Source: Botryosphaeria dothidea (taxonomy: Eukaryota > Ascomycota > Dothideomycetes > Botryosphaeriales > Botryosphaeriaceae). From it: a stretch of 64,000 nt of DNA. Below are positions 21,089-32,470 of this stretch, in pieces. The notes under the pieces were generated by a model. That model made no database searches, was not told the DNA's origin, and was given only the letters and a program-made list of their open reading frames with translations. Each line of letters begins with the position of its first letter. The first letter of the stretch is position 1. The translations under genes were made by a program, and so were the position numbers. The stretch lies in assembly GCA_011503125.2 (NCBI GenBank), contig WWBZ02000001.1:3534001-3598000 (forward strand), in the 5' to 3' direction.

Positions 21089-22208
21089 AGAAAGAGGGGA
21101 CGAAGAAGGGCTGCGCTTGCATGATTATGGATTGTGTTGGTTGATGGGCCTGAGGGCTCTTTCTTTGGGGATTTGAAGCAACAGTTCGGATGAATATTTT
21201 AGACACCCCATAGAGTTACACTTCTTGAAGAGTTTTATTGCTGAGAGTCGGTTGCAATACTCCTCTATATACCATGCCAGTAAGTATACTCCACAGTTTT
21301 ATTTCAAACCCATCAAGAGACATATCGGCGGCCACTTCAACGGCAATAACCACCTCAAATGCAGCCAAGACGTTCCACATCAAAAATTTAGTATCGACCG
21401 CATGATCTGACAATGCTAAAGTGTATCTTGCCGCGTGCCCGTAAATCTACCTCAACCCAGACGAAAGCAACGCAGCAGGCCGAGGGACCAACCAAATGTA
21501 GTCACGTATGATCTTTGCTCACACAGTGCTCTTTCTGCTACTGTCCTCAAATAGGGAGCAAAACAAGAATAACTGACCGAGTGGTTGGCTTGCTAGCCGC
21601 CCAAAAAAGGAGTCGAACCGCAAACAGACCCTGCCCACAAACCAGTTGTCCGTCATCCAACTGGAACAAGAAAGTGATCTGGCTTGAAACGCTCAAGACA
21701 GTGAAGAGGAGAGAAGAGAACGGCAAAACAAGAAAGTTGGCGATTCTGGCCGTGTGAGTTGCCTGCCGTGCTGCTCTCGCTTGCTCCAAACGCCAGTGAC
21801 TGGAGTTTTGTTCGTCGAACTTTTCTTTTGTTGGTGAGGACGCTGGTGCAGGTAGGTTGTGTTGGTTGAGGGAGAGGGAGAGGTGGATGGTAGTCGGGGC
21901 TTATAAAGCACGGAGGAAGATGTGAGCGTGTGGACACGGGATAAGCTGGAAAGTACTGTGTGTGAGTAGCCGTGAGCATGTGTTTGAAGTTGGCAGCGCG
22001 TGCGCGGTTGAGGAAGGGCACGCGGGAGGGTGGTATCGAGAGTGGGTGCTCACGCGGACAAGTAGAGTGCACGAGGATGGAAAGAACACACGGATATGGC
22101 TTTCGAATTGTTCCACGAGTTGGTTTACAGAGGTATGCTGCATACAACGATAGGCGCCGACTGTAATGTTCTCACAGTCAAAGATCAGATCAGGCGTACT
22201 ACAGGGTG

Positions 22209-22238
22209 TTGAAGCATTCATCCGGACGAATGTTTCAA
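22209..22238. repeat. Collapsed copy (arms only) of the 86-bp TIR element
   Basis: A 30-base near-perfect palindrome made of the two arms of the dispersed element, GAAGCATTCATCCGGA overlapping TCCGGACGAATGTTTC, with no interior. Two mismatches between arms. It looks like a derivative in which the loop was deleted. Confidence 0.65.
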
Positions 22239-22987
22239 TACCTCTTTCAATTAACCATCTCCACCGCTAAACGTCTGCTGAAGGGGACTTCCGTAGAACG
22301 CGTATGTGATTCCCGGTAGGAGCAAAGGCAAGAACGTAAGTGGACGAAGTCCACGATCTGTCTAAATGTGCCTGAATGTGAATAGGTGCATAGAACGGTG
22401 GTCGCGTGAGTAATTTCTCATCGCATGAGGGACTCAGTAGTAAAGAAATAGCGGAGCGTGTGGAGTATTAATGTAAAGAGAAAACCACGCGTACGAATGC
22501 ACCGATCTGAGCTTTAAGGCACGCGCCAGATGGCTTTGTTCCATGGCCAACTACTCTAGCATGTAAAAAGCCCGCATAGCCTACAACTCCTATCCTCATC
22601 GTCCACGGAGCAAGCAGTGGCAGCCAAGGAGCGGGCAATGTTGAGTCTGGATCTTTCTGATATGGCATCATCCAATCCACTTGCTTTTGTGTTGATAATC
22701 CAAGCAAGGAAAACGACACTGCAAAGAACACCAGCAAATCCGATGACTCGTGAGAGTCGGAGCGTTTGGGTCTCCAGTGATTCTGCTTTGCAGTCTTCTA
22801 TTACTGAGAAGACCGTACCACACTGTTGACCTATACGCAACTGGCTTCCGACGACTGTGTGGTCGGGTCTGATTGGTGCTGCTGGTGGATGGGCTCTACT
22901 GCTTGAATTCGGCCATGATTAATACTCAACTGCGGTCTGTGCTGTTTGGGGGAGATCTCTTCGACCCTCGCCATTCAGCCGGAGCGC

Positions 22988-23012
22988 TTCAGCATTGTTG
23001 TAAAATGCTGAA
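22988..23012. repeat. 9-bp stem hairpin
   Basis: TTCAGCATT (22988-22996) and AATGCTGAA (23004-23012) are perfect inverted repeats around a 7-base loop. They lie 138 bases before the full repeat element. No function is evident. Confidence 0.5.
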
Positions 23013-23149
23013 TACTATTAAGCCTCCACGTTGAGAATGATTTCAGTACGATGTCGGACGGAAACAAAGCTCAGGTCGTCAGAAGCAATTTAATTGATTA
23101 TTTGTTCATGAGGTCAGGCCCAATGGTATCGTTACAACAAGGGCGAAAG

Positions 23150-23236
23150 CGTGAGGATTTGAGGCATCCGTCCGGATGCAGGCGTTCAGGAAGACCGATT
23201 ACATGTGCGTCCGGACGAATGCTTCCACTCCCCACG
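23150..23236. repeat. Full copy of the ~86-bp TIR element (copy B)
   Basis: Left arm from CGTGAGG at 23150 with GGCATCCGTCCGGATGCA; right arm TGCGTCCGGACGAATGCTTC from 23206, then CACTCCCCACG ending at 23236. The arms are inverted repeats with about three mismatches in the 20-base core. Total 87 bp, the same size and ends as copies at 33878 and 37098. The interior differs from those two. Confidence 0.7.
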
Positions 23237-23408
23237 GCAAGGGCATATTGGCATACTTTTGAAATTGGTCTTGCACATTCATCTCTTTCCCTCGCTGATC
23301 TGGGGAGTGCATGTGCAGCTAATCCAATACACCAGAAAAGCCAATCCGCGGCCTCTTGAAACGTTTTCCCCAACACAGACTGACTCAATCCATATGTCGA
23401 CCATTTTC

Positions 23409-24137
23409 TTAGTACCTGTACGGCGTTCCCTTCTTACCCTTGCTCGGATCCAACGGGTCGGGGTAGACCTTCTTCTGGTACACTTCTTTCACCTCCTTGC
23501 CCTCTGCCGTCAACTTATCAAATTTCTCCACCAGCTCCTCCATCTCCTCCTTACCCTTGTCGCCACGGAACTGCACGACCTTCTTCAAATTGGCGCGAGT
23601 GATAGGAGTCTCAGGAAGACCCTCGGCACGTTGGCGGGCGACGACCTTGGCCATCATGGCGAAGCGGATATCCTTAGGCGAGTCGACCAGTTCGAGAATG
23701 GCAGAGGCAGCTTGATCCTCCTTGAGCGGCTCGACGCGCAGCACACGGGTGTAGCCGCCGGGCCGGTCAGCGTAACGCTCGCGGAGAGGACCAAAAAGTT
23801 TGGGGATAAGCTCGGCGGGGCGCTATAGATGTATCAAGAATCAGCATTGCGCAATTGGGACAGACGCTGGTGCCGTCCAATCCATGATTCACGCAGGCTA
23901 TACGGGGCTCAGCCGACATACGTAGAAAATCGCGCCCGCCTTTCTCCTGCTAGCCTCGGTGTTCTTCTTGCCCATGGTGATGAGCTTATCCGCTAATCTT
24001 TGCGCCTCCTTCGCCTTGTGCCATGTTGTGTTAATGCTCTCGTGTTCGAACAGCGACGTCACCAAGTTGCGCAGCAATGCCTTCTTGTGCGAGCTCTTGC
24101 GCGAGAGATGCCGGAACTTTGCGTGGCCGCCTGTCAT
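23409..24137 (-). CDS. mrpl8: Mitochondrial large-subunit ribosomal protein bL17m
   Basis: Exons complement(23922-24137) and complement(23409-23822) give 209 residues; the 99-nt intron runs GTATGT to CTATAG. The N-terminal 72 residues are classic bL17: MTGGHAKFRHLSRKSSHKKA, LLRNLVTSLFEHESINTTWHKAKE, ADKLITMGKK. The second exon starts RPAELIPKLFGPLRERYADRPGGYTRV, the conserved L17 'GGYTRV' motif, and continues with fungal mitochondrial extensions ending GKKGTPYRY. It is a component of the mitoribosomal 54S subunit. No cleavable presequence is obvious, as is common for this protein. Divergent from psf2. Confidence 0.93.
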
Positions 24138-24498
24138 TGCAGTGGTGTTCTAGTGATTCGAGGGCGAAAGGGTTGAAGATGCGGGCTTGCCGCGGAGGTG
24201 GGTCACCGGGACAGGTCTGAACGTCGCGGCGCGTTATTGGTATCCAGTCAAAACGGTCGATGAAGTCCTCGGCCCCGTGCGGCAGGGTCCAAGTGCACAG
24301 TGGGGTGGTCGAAACGGAAGCGCAATGCTCGGGAATGATGGCGGTGATCTCCCAGCAGCCGCACGGGTGGTGGTCGGAGAAATTCACGCCCAGGAGTCCG
24401 TGCGCCGCAGCTGCTCGCGCGCGCTCGCGCTCTCCACACGACGCGACTCCAGACAATCTTCCCGCAGGAAATCACTTCGCCATCTTCGCCCACCCACA
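24138..24498. promoter_or_regulatory. Divergent promoter, bL17m / psf2
   Basis: A 361-bp GC-rich, TATA-less head-to-head spacer between two housekeeping genes. It contains an alternating GCGCGCTCGCGC-type stretch near 24415-24430. Confidence 0.45.
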
Positions 24499-25356
24499 AT
24501 GGCGCTCCCTCTACCATCGGGGCTCACGCCCTCGGAAATAGCGTTTCTTTGCGAAATGGAACTCGTGACCGTGATACCACGCCAACGCCTCGAGAGCCTC
24601 GACCTGCTAGGAGTGAGTAGCTAACCCCGCCGAAGCAACAGCGTCGTCCAATTCGCAGTACGTTTCTTCCGCAACAAGGCCTACTCGCAAGCAATCCCTC
24701 CAAACCAGCCGCTAACATCCCCTCCGCTCTAGGGTCCCACACCAGCCCTCACCCCGCCCCACCGCGCCGACCTCCCGCTCTGGCTCGCCCTCCTCCTCAA
24801 ACGCCAACGCCGCGCCAACATCCTGCCCCCTCCCTGGCTCCTACCCGCCTCTCTGACCGCCATCCTCGAATTCGAAACCGAGCACTCCGCCGACGCCTTC
24901 TCGCCGCCACCGCGCCTGCCGGCCCCCTCCACAACAACAACCGCCCTCCCCACCTCCCCGCCCTTCCTCCCCAGCGCGACCGCCACCTCGCCCGCCGACG
25001 CCCTCCCCTACCACTGGCTCGAGCTGGGCGAGATCCTGCTCGAGGCCGCGCCCGAGGACTTCGGCGACGCGTGCGACGGCGTGCGGCGGCTGATGCGCGA
25101 CCTGCGCGAGGTGCGCCTGGCGAAGCTGCGCGCGGGCGTCGACGTGCTGGATGCGGGCGGCGGCGTCAAGATGAACGGCGTCGGCGGCATGGAGGTCGCC
25201 GAGGGGCGCAGCTTCATCGCCGGCGTGGTCGACGGCCTGCGCCGCATCGGCGCGAGCAGGGAGCAGGCGAGGAGGGAGCGCGAGAGGGAGGAGGCGGAGA
25301 ATGGGTATCCGGGGGGTACGGCGGGTGGGTATGATAATGATGAGATGGATCTATGA
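24499..25356 (+). CDS. psf2: GINS complex subunit Psf2
   Basis: Exons 24499-24612 and 24733-25356 (120-nt intron, GTGAGT to CTCTAG) give 245 residues. The N-terminus [20 protein letters not shown] and [13 protein letters not shown], followed by [17 protein letters not shown] and PPPWL, is the Psf2 signature. The middle [18 protein letters not shown] and the helical [19 protein letters not shown] complete the GINS A-domain. GINS (Sld5-Psf1-Psf2-Psf3) activates the Mcm2-7 helicase in the CMG replisome. A Pro/Thr-rich insertion around residues 90-120 is larger than in yeast. The acidic, Gly-rich tail is probably disordered. Confidence 0.93.
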
Positions 25357-26254
25357 GGGAAATAGGAGGGACGAGGAACGGGAGAAAGAAGAATCCTGGG
25401 GCGAGAGAAGCTCGACCGGTTGGCTCGCTGGAGCGGAATACCTGCGTGTTCCGCGGGCAATGCTGATATGCGACTGCTATATACATACCTGGTCAAAGGA
25501 CTTAAGACTCCCACGACCAAGGTGTGGACCCTTGGGTTCTACGAAGATTCGAGACTCAAATATCTTTCGGATGACTTTGGTTGTGAAGAAGCAAGAATCG
25601 GCGCGCCTCTGGAGTGCATAGAATGATTTGGAGGTCTGCGCCGGATTCACTGCTTAATTTCGCTCTCCCAAAGTGGGAATTGAAAACCCGAGATATGGAG
25701 GGAAAACGCTTTTAGAGCTACGAAAAGTTATGCAAGTCAGATACGATATCAAGGGAAAAAGATTAATTTCGGTGTTTACGTATTATTTTTTCCCTTTTAG
25801 AGGTCTGTTGCTCCAAGCTACAGCTACAGCATTGGCTTATCAGTCATTGAAATGCTTATTAAGATCAATGCACCGTGATTGAAGCTATATCAATGACGCA
25901 GCATAAGGCCTCTCAAGTTTGCATTGGAGATTCCGCAAAACATGCTCTTCAAAACATTCGAATTGGCCATCCTTATTACCAACATGGAAGATTAGGAACT
26001 TTCACACATCTCACGATAACACAGCAATCCTGAACCAGGAAATATTACGGGGGAGCGCCAAATATGACCATCAGACGGGTCTCTTCATTTTCCATCCTCA
26101 AGCTAAAGCAAGAAACGTCCAGCAGAAATTCCGGCCCAGCCCAATTGTCCATTGACGCCCCCCAGCCCAGGAACCAGAACTTTTCTTTCGCAGTCCTTTG
26201 GTATAAAAATTTCCATCATCCACTAGTCGCCCCCGCTTTTTACGAGTATTTCAT
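25357..26254. other. Intergenic between convergent psf2 and eL31
   Basis: About 0.9 kb, markedly AT-richer than flanking genes. No gene is seen. It contains the two 3' regions. Confidence 0.6.
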
Positions 26255-26805
26255 CTAAGCGTCCTCGACGACGGTGGTGGGGAGACCCTTGGGGTCCTTG
26301 ACGTTGACGGCCTGGACGTAGGAGTACAGCTTCTCCTTGGCGCCCTCCTCGTCGTTACGCTTACGGCTGATGCGGACGCGAAGGCGGAACGGAACGCCCT
26401 TGATGCCGCTCTCCCAGACCTTCTTGTTCAGCTGGGGGTCGAGGCGGACATCGGAGGTGCCCTGTGGGAATACCATTAGCAACCCATCGAATATAAAAAA
26501 AAACGATGCTCCAAACGTACCATAGCCTTGGTAGCGAAAGCCCTAATCTCCTTGATGGCGCGGGGAGCCCTCTTCTTGAAAGCAACGCCGTGGACCTATT
26601 GTATTCCGGGATATCGAATCAGTCTTCCGCCCAATGCCACATGTTGATCGGTGTGACCCTTTTCTGGACTTCACCAAACTGATTGTTCGAAGAGGTGGGC
26701 GGGACATACACGCTTGTGCAGGTGGATGGTGTACTCGCGCGCGACGACGTCGGCGATGGCGCTGCGCTGGGCCTTGCCCGTGGCGGTCTTGGTGGACTTG
26801 GACAT
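26255..26805 (-). CDS. rpl31: Cytosolic 60S ribosomal protein eL31
   Basis: Three exons on the complement (26710-26805, 26521-26595, 26255-26461) give 125 residues, the normal eL31 length. Reading order: [33 protein letters not shown], then [20 protein letters not shown], then [20 protein letters not shown] and [19 protein letters not shown]. All are canonical eL31 blocks around the peptide exit tunnel. Introns 1 and 2 are 114 and 59 nt and both in phase 0. Codon use is strongly C/G-ending in exons, as expected of a highly expressed ribosomal protein. Confidence 0.95.
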
Positions 26806-27680
26806 TTCAATCTGTCGGTGAAGAGAGGGTCAGCGACTCGATCGCAGATGCGGGGGGAAATGGCGATGTGCGCGGCAGCTGCAGCACTTGCACCACCGGG
26901 CCATCTTACTGCGAGGGTTGTCGGATGGACGAAGGGAAAACGTGGGCCGTGGATGTCGAGGTAAGGTCGTCGCGGAGGATCGAAAACTTCGGTGGCGCGG
27001 CGGATGCGGATTTCGAGGTGGTGTGGGCGTCTCTCGCTTATGCGGATGCGGCTGAATGTCGGAATGGGTGGATCCCTGTCGCGTTTCCAACTTCCAGAAG
27101 GCGAGCACGGCAGTGAGCGAGGCCTCTACTCTCCCGCTTTATGTACTTGCTAAAATTACGCTCGAAAAGGGGAATTCCACAAGGGGCGGTCAAATTGAAC
27201 ACGGGAGAACAGTCATGCGCTCTCGACCTTCCTGACAAGGCTGACCGGCACGTCATTAATTCCCCGCACTCCAGATCGTGTCATGCCATGAGTTCGCAGA
27301 AGCGTCTTTGCGCTTTTATGAATGTCGATTATTGAAACAATTTACATGGTCGTTCGCCCAACCAGTCCCCCCAAAAAGGTATCCTGCGATGAAAGAGAGG
27401 AACAATGTTCCGACCAGGACACCCTACGAAACTCCCAATCCCAACCCATATGAAATACAAGAGTCGTGAACCATACCTGCATGCGCGCAACGTCCCAACT
27501 CCCCAAATAACCAATCCCATGCCCATGCTTCCCAATGATGAAATATCGTGCGGTGCTGAGTGCCTGATCCCATGACCCTTGTCTCCCTGCATCAAATCGT
27601 TCGTATCCTAGTGAATGTTAATGAGGTACATGCGAAGAACCATAAACCCCGTCGCCGAAAGATGCTGGTAATCGAAACTT
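26806..27680. other. Intergenic, eL31 promoter and E3-ligase 3' region
   Basis: An 875-bp spacer. The first ~300 bases are the probable eL31 promoter. No gene is supported. Confidence 0.55.
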
Positions 27681-29889
27681 TTAGCGATGGCCGATCAGAT
27701 CAAGGCCATCAAGCATGTCTTCTTTCGCGTCATCAAGCTCCTCGTCCTCGTCTTCATCTTCTTCGTCTTCGTCCATGCTATCGTCGCTGTCTTCGTCCTC
27801 GTCATCTTCATAGGCTGCATCTTCCATCTCGTCGTCCGAACCACCCAAGAAACGCCGAACGGGCGACAGAGATCTCACACGCTGTAGCATCTCGAATGGC
27901 GAAAAGGTCGCCCCATCAGCTGAAGAAGGTCGGGCAGCCGCTTCTCTTTCGCGGGCTTCTCGTTCTTCGCGTTCTGCGAGCAAAAAGTAAGAACCAGAAG
28001 ATCTGCGCTCGATAATGTTTGCTGCAGGTGCAAGGAAAGAACGGGGTGACGATGGAGCGTCGTTGGGCGCCAGGTCCTGTTCAGGCTCATTGCCGACAAG
28101 GAGGCGTAGCTCGTTCGTATTGAAAGATTCGCAATGGGCGCATTGGTTTCCAAGCCAGTGGTAGGATGATGTAGATTTTACGGAGCAATCATTGCAATGG
28201 ATCACAACTTTGGTATCAGCAAATTGTGCGGGCATAGGCTGACTCTCGATGGCGTCGCGGAGTTTACGCCACTGCAACTCCATATTAACCGCGCTCTTCT
28301 TGCACATTGGGCACTTGTAGTCAGACTGCATGTACGCATTGTAGCAGTCGCGGTGCATGTAGTGTCCACATTTCATGGACACGACATCTGTCGAAGAGGT
28401 GAACATGTAGTCCTTGCAGATGGGACAGTCCGCATCGGTAGCTCGTTCGATGCAACGATGATCCTCGGCAAACTTGATGCTGATGCAGACATTGCATTTC
28501 TTACAGAAATTAGCCCTCACCATCGAGTTTACTTCATCGAGTTGTACGCACCTTGCAGTGGATGAAGTCCTTTCCGAGGCCTTCTCCACGTCTGCAAATC
28601 CCGCAATCAGGGCAATGGTAAATGCTTTTGGCACTGTCGTTGTCCCAGAGCTTGCAAATGTCACAATAATACCAGGCTGTCCGCACCTGACATGAACGGC
28701 AAAATTCTCCAGCCGGTTGTGGAGTAGCGCAAAGCATGCAGAGCATGTGCCTCGTCTTCTTCCGATTCAACTGATGATCTTCCTCTTCATCGTGACAATG
28801 ACGACACGTGTGCCAGTGGTTGCAGTCGAAGCACTGTATCTTGACATTCCTCTTGTAATGCTTGCAGCCGAAGACGGGACCCTCATCCTCATGCTCACCA
28901 TCGTGCGCCTGCATAGCCTCATCATGTTCATAGGTATTTTCAGGTACAGGATAGAATGTAGGGCTGAGGTCCTCAGGCATCAAGTTATAGGGGTTGTCGC
29001 CATCGTACGACGAGTACACCGAGTTCGGAGTGGAAACGTGCATCTCAGAGAGCGTCGAGCTCGGAGTGAATGGCCTTTCATGCGAAAGGATGCTTGAGGG
29101 CGAACGCGACCGGCCCTGCAGAGCATTGTACCTCTCCGTCATGAGGGAGTGCATGCGCCTGGCCTTTTCATCATTCGCGACGCCAAGCTTCCTGATCTCG
29201 TGTATTCTCTGGCGGAGGAGGCGCATGCCATCGTCGGCAGGCAGCGACTCGGACATTGTGACTTGGGCAGAGCTGATCCCCAGCGGGGGGTAGGAGAGCG
29301 CGCGGGAGGCTTCTCGGCGGGATTGGTCTAAAGTGCTGGCGCTACTACCCCGCGGGAAACGGCTGGAATCGGGGGTTCCCGCCGTGGGACGAAAGGGAGC
29401 GGGGATGCCGTGGGCAGGATTGCTGGAGCGCTCGTCCTCGAAAAGACTTGCGGTTCGAGAAGAGGGAGCGGTCGTCCTCGCAGGCGATTGCGTGAGTCGA
29501 GCATGACCAGCAGCAGCGGTGGATCTAGGAGGATCTTCGGGCTCGGTGGATTCGGGTGTCTGGACAGTGGCGAAGTCGGAGCTCGCAGAGAGCGCGGTCG
29601 CGGTCGCGGAGGCGGCAGTCGCAGCTTCGTCGCCGCCCGCGGCTAGGTGTGGAGGGCTGTCGTCGTCTTGGAAGGAGGCATCTCCGGCGGAGAAGCTCGT
29701 CATAGCCCGTCGCGTTGCTGGTTTGCGCTCTGAGGAATGGTTCCCGTCCGCACGTGATGGTCGGGGGGAATCGTCAGGGATCGCCGTTGATTCACCATGA
29801 CTAGTGGTGCTTTGTGCGGCGCGAGCTTCTGAGAATCTGCGAGCGTGGCGGACAACGGGCTCGAAGATAGACGAGATGAGGTTGGTCAT
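27681..29889 (-). CDS. CHY zinc-finger / RING E3 ubiquitin ligase (Pirh2/RCHY1-like)
   Basis: Exons complement(28552-29889) and complement(27681-28499) give 718 residues from ATG 29889 (MTNLISSIF). An in-frame ATG at 29994 would add 35. The first ~350 residues are Ser/Thr-rich and disordered. A CHY zinc finger follows (FGCKHYKRNVKIQCFDC, HWHTCRHCHDEEEDH). Next come the CTCHY part (GEFCRSCQ, WYYCDICKLWD, YHCPDCGICRRG), a RING-H2 (DCPICKDYMF, CGHYMHRDCY, YKCPMC) and a rubredoxin-like ribbon (IHCNDCSVKS, CAHCESFNTNEL). This is the Pirh2 order. Such proteins ubiquitinate p53-type and stress targets; fungal substrates are unknown. The C-terminus is a long Asp/Glu tract. The 52-nt intron (GTGCGT to TGTAAG) falls between the CTCHY cysteines. 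Confidence 0.9.
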
Positions 29890-31128
29890 GAGGAGGTGCA
29901 GGATTTGGGGCGAGACCAGCGATGCAGGCGTCGGACTGGAATCTGGGAACAGAGGGTGAGCAAGTACTTGGAAAAGCTGCACTGTCCGCCGCAACGCCTG
30001 GCCAACGTGACACGCCTCCGGCCGCCAGCACTACTCCCAGGAGGCTCAGCTCCACATGTGCTGCTGCCGATGACGCTGCACGCTGCCCAGACGCTGCCGG
30101 TCCGTAGCGACCGCGTTTCGCCTCCCGCTCAGCTTGCTCGTCCCGAGTGCTTTCAGCCGCGGAAACGAAGCTATCACGGATGCAGCTTGCGCTTTGCCCC
30201 CTCTGACGCGCAATCAGGGCGCCCGCATGGGGAAGCAGCCAAGCCCGTATCCGGTCTTGCAGGACTGCTGTCCTTCGGACAATTTCACACTCCCTATCTC
30301 TGCGACGGCGATACTGACCCAATTCGCCGATGCGTAGCGAGCGCGATCTGCCCGTAGGCGCCCCGGCCATGGTGGAGTTTCACGAGTAGCCGGTCAGCCC
30401 CTGTCTTGCCTAGTTAGTAGGTATGTGTTCTGGGGGACTTCCTGCACAAAGTGAGATGTCAACGTTTAAAGTAGCCGTTAGGTCTGCTGAAAGACAGCAC
30501 GACCAGGATGGACAAAGTCTACTCTCAGACGGGCAAGTAGATCAGCGTCCTTCTGCAGCCGTCTTTCCCGAAATGGGAACACCCGAGTAGCCGCTGACAA
30601 CAGAAAACGTCGAGCCGCATCTAGTTCTGGGACTGTATCTGCGCCACCAGCTGTGGAGCACGCTCTACAGGGTACAGGCCCCAATGAGACAACAGACTGT
30701 ACACAATGGCATTCTTGTTCCGTCTTATCTCCGAATGATGGTCCAATGATGATGATAATGGGAGTGAACCGGTACGATTCGTGACATCCCCATCGGGAGA
30801 GGCGGGCACTTTGCATGCAAGAGCATCCCCGCTGCATCATACACCTCAGACGGGATAGCTTCTATCGGACTTCTATCTATATTGAAGCACCGCTCGCGTG
30901 CTGCTGATTAATATGACGCAGCCCGTCTGTCAAAAAAAAAATCCCAACCGCGGACCGGGGTCTACCCAACGAACAGACGCGTGGGGCAGCCAAACTTTCA
31001 CCAAGCCGTGCCCCACCTCACCATTTGCTCAAGGCCGCCGTCAACCTCCACACCACACCTAAATTACACAACCGTCCAAAGAAAAGAAAAGAAAAAAACA
31101 GCCAGTCCTCCACCCGATTTCTGAGATA
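29890..31128. promoter_or_regulatory. Divergent spacer, E3 ligase / Lto1
   Basis: 1.24 kb head-to-head. The part next to 29890 is coding-like on the minus strand but shows no domain; it could be a 5' leader. The 30840-31128 part is AT-rich and then pyrimidine/A-rich before the Lto1 start. No other gene is supported. Confidence 0.4.
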
Positions 31129-31764
31129 ATGGCCACCTCCCCCACCCCCTCCCAACAAGACCCCTTCGACGCCCTCCTCTCCCTCGAAGACCAATACTAC
31201 GCCGAAGGCCACGCCCTCGGCGTCGCCGACGGCTCGCGCGCCGGCCGCATCGAAGGCCGCGTCTTCGGCCTCGAAAAGGGCTTCGAAAAGTTCCTCGCCA
31301 TGGGCCACCTGCACGCGCGCGCTGCGGTGTGGGCATCGCGGCTGCCTTCCTCCCGAGAACAAAACCCATCATCATCATCGCTCCCAGCCCTCTCGGACAA
31401 CCCGCGCCTGGCCAAGCACGTGTCGACGCTGCACGCGCTGTCGGAGCCGGCGAGCATGTCGACGCAGAACGACGAGGACGCCGTGTCCGAGTTCGACGAC
31501 CGGCTGAAGCGCGCGCAGGCCAAGGCCAAGGTGGTCGAGAAGATGGTGGGCGAGGGGCAGGACGTCGGCGAGCTGACGGGCGAGGAGAGGGGAGGGGCGT
31601 CGGCGGCTGGCTCTTCTTCAGCTGGGCGAGCGGCAGGCAACGGTGCGGGTGCGGCGAAAGGCCCGAAGAGGATGGGTGGCGGTGTCAAGATGGTGCGGAA
31701 GGAAGGTCGCGGTGAAGAGAGGAATATGGAGGACTTTGGGGCGATTGGAGAACGTCAATCTTGA
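31129..31764 (+). CDS. lto1: Lto1 (ORAOV1) homologue, Yae1-Lto1 Fe-S adaptor
   Basis: A single exon of 211 residues. DPFDALLSLEDQYYAEGHAL followed by GVADGSRAGRIEGRVFGLEK and GFEKFLAMGHLHARA is the 'essential protein Yae1' domain with its deca-GX3 repeat, in the Lto1 rather than Yae1 arrangement. Lto1 with Yae1 recruits the ABC protein Rli1 (ABCE1) to the cytosolic Fe-S targeting complex, which is needed for ribosome recycling. The C-terminal half is Ala/Gly-rich. The expected terminal tripeptide ending in Trp or Phe is not at the end: MEDF occurs eight residues before the stop (see findings). Confidence 0.88.
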   Translation: MATSPTPSQQDPFDALLSLEDQYYAEGHALGVADGSRAGRIEGRVFGLEKGFEKFLAMGHLHARAAVWASRLPSSREQNPSSSSLPALSDNPRLAKHVSTLHALSEPASMSTQNDEDAVSEFDDRLKRAQAKAKVVEKMVGEGQDVGELTGEERGGASAAGSSSAGRAAGNGAGAAKGPKRMGGGVKMVRKEGRGEERNMEDFGAIGERQS

Positions 31765-32470
31765 GAAGTCCGGTGGACATCAGAGCATTTTTGTTCAACA
31801 CCGCAAGGACGCATTGGCTATGGCTGATGACGATAATCCGCGAGCGGACAAACATTGGGAAAGACCGGCCCCGCAGAAGATCTCTACCAGCCCTACGACC
31901 CCGCCACGGGCTCAGCGCGTCTGAAAATGCTTCCTCGGACGTCATAGTAAGCCTTGTGTCCAGGGAAACGCTGAAATCAGGTAGAGAGACGTCACTCGCA
32001 TACTAACTCACGTTGGGGGGTTTCATCGCGGCTTTCGGGGTAACCGTGTATTGGATCTGGGACACGAAGTAGGATCACGAGCTCGGTGGAAGAAGATTGT
32101 GTCTATGAATATGCTCATGGAGCATTGAAGGGGTATATCGGCGGGACTGAATGATGGAGGTGGTACCTAGGCAACCCGCAGTCCTGCAAGATCTTCTATT
32201 ATAAAAATGTCCCTCAAGCACAAAATTGTCCATGAATCCGCCTCTATTCAGAACCTCGATATCCGGTAGAGAAAGCCCCAGCCTTTGGGAATGTTGACCG
32301 ACGAATGAGTTGAACCGAAAAGCAGATGCTTAGAAAGCCGGAGCCTCTGGGCCTCTGTGACGACGCTCAGACTCGGAATACGGACGCATTGAGAATGGGT
32401 TAAAGTAGAGCCTGCGCCGTAATCAAGGAGTCCCAAAAAAGAGGCTGTAGATATTGTCCAAAACCAGATC
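31765..32470. other. Intergenic between convergent Lto1 and GPI-protein genes
   Basis: A 706-bp shared 3' region. No gene is seen. Confidence 0.55.

Larger units (their letters stand above)
21089..23408. other. 2.3-kb gene-poor, AT-richer spacer
   Basis: No supportable gene. It holds a collapsed copy (22209-22238) and a full copy (23150-23236) of the ~86-bp terminal-inverted-repeat element, and a hairpin at 22988-23012. Short minus-strand frames around 21650-22150 and 22470-22840 lack a coherent start or family match. Confidence 0.55.

Noticed and set aside
21590..21660. tRNA-like GGTTCGACTCC on the minus strand
   Set aside because: The flanking bases do not pair into a T-stem or acceptor stem; no anticodon arm found.
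21653..22147. Minus-strand frame of ~165 codons in the gene-poor spacer
   Set aside because: No conserved motif, odd composition, no splice-site support.
22556..22840. Possible small membrane protein (hydrophobic segment VIGFAGVLCSVVFLAWI)
   Set aside because: The frame has no ATG at its start and there is no convincing upstream exon.
29994..30370. Minus-strand frame upstream of the CHY/RING ligase, possible N-terminal extension
   Set aside because: No domain, biased composition, and a stop separates it from the ligase frame; more likely 5' leader or promoter.
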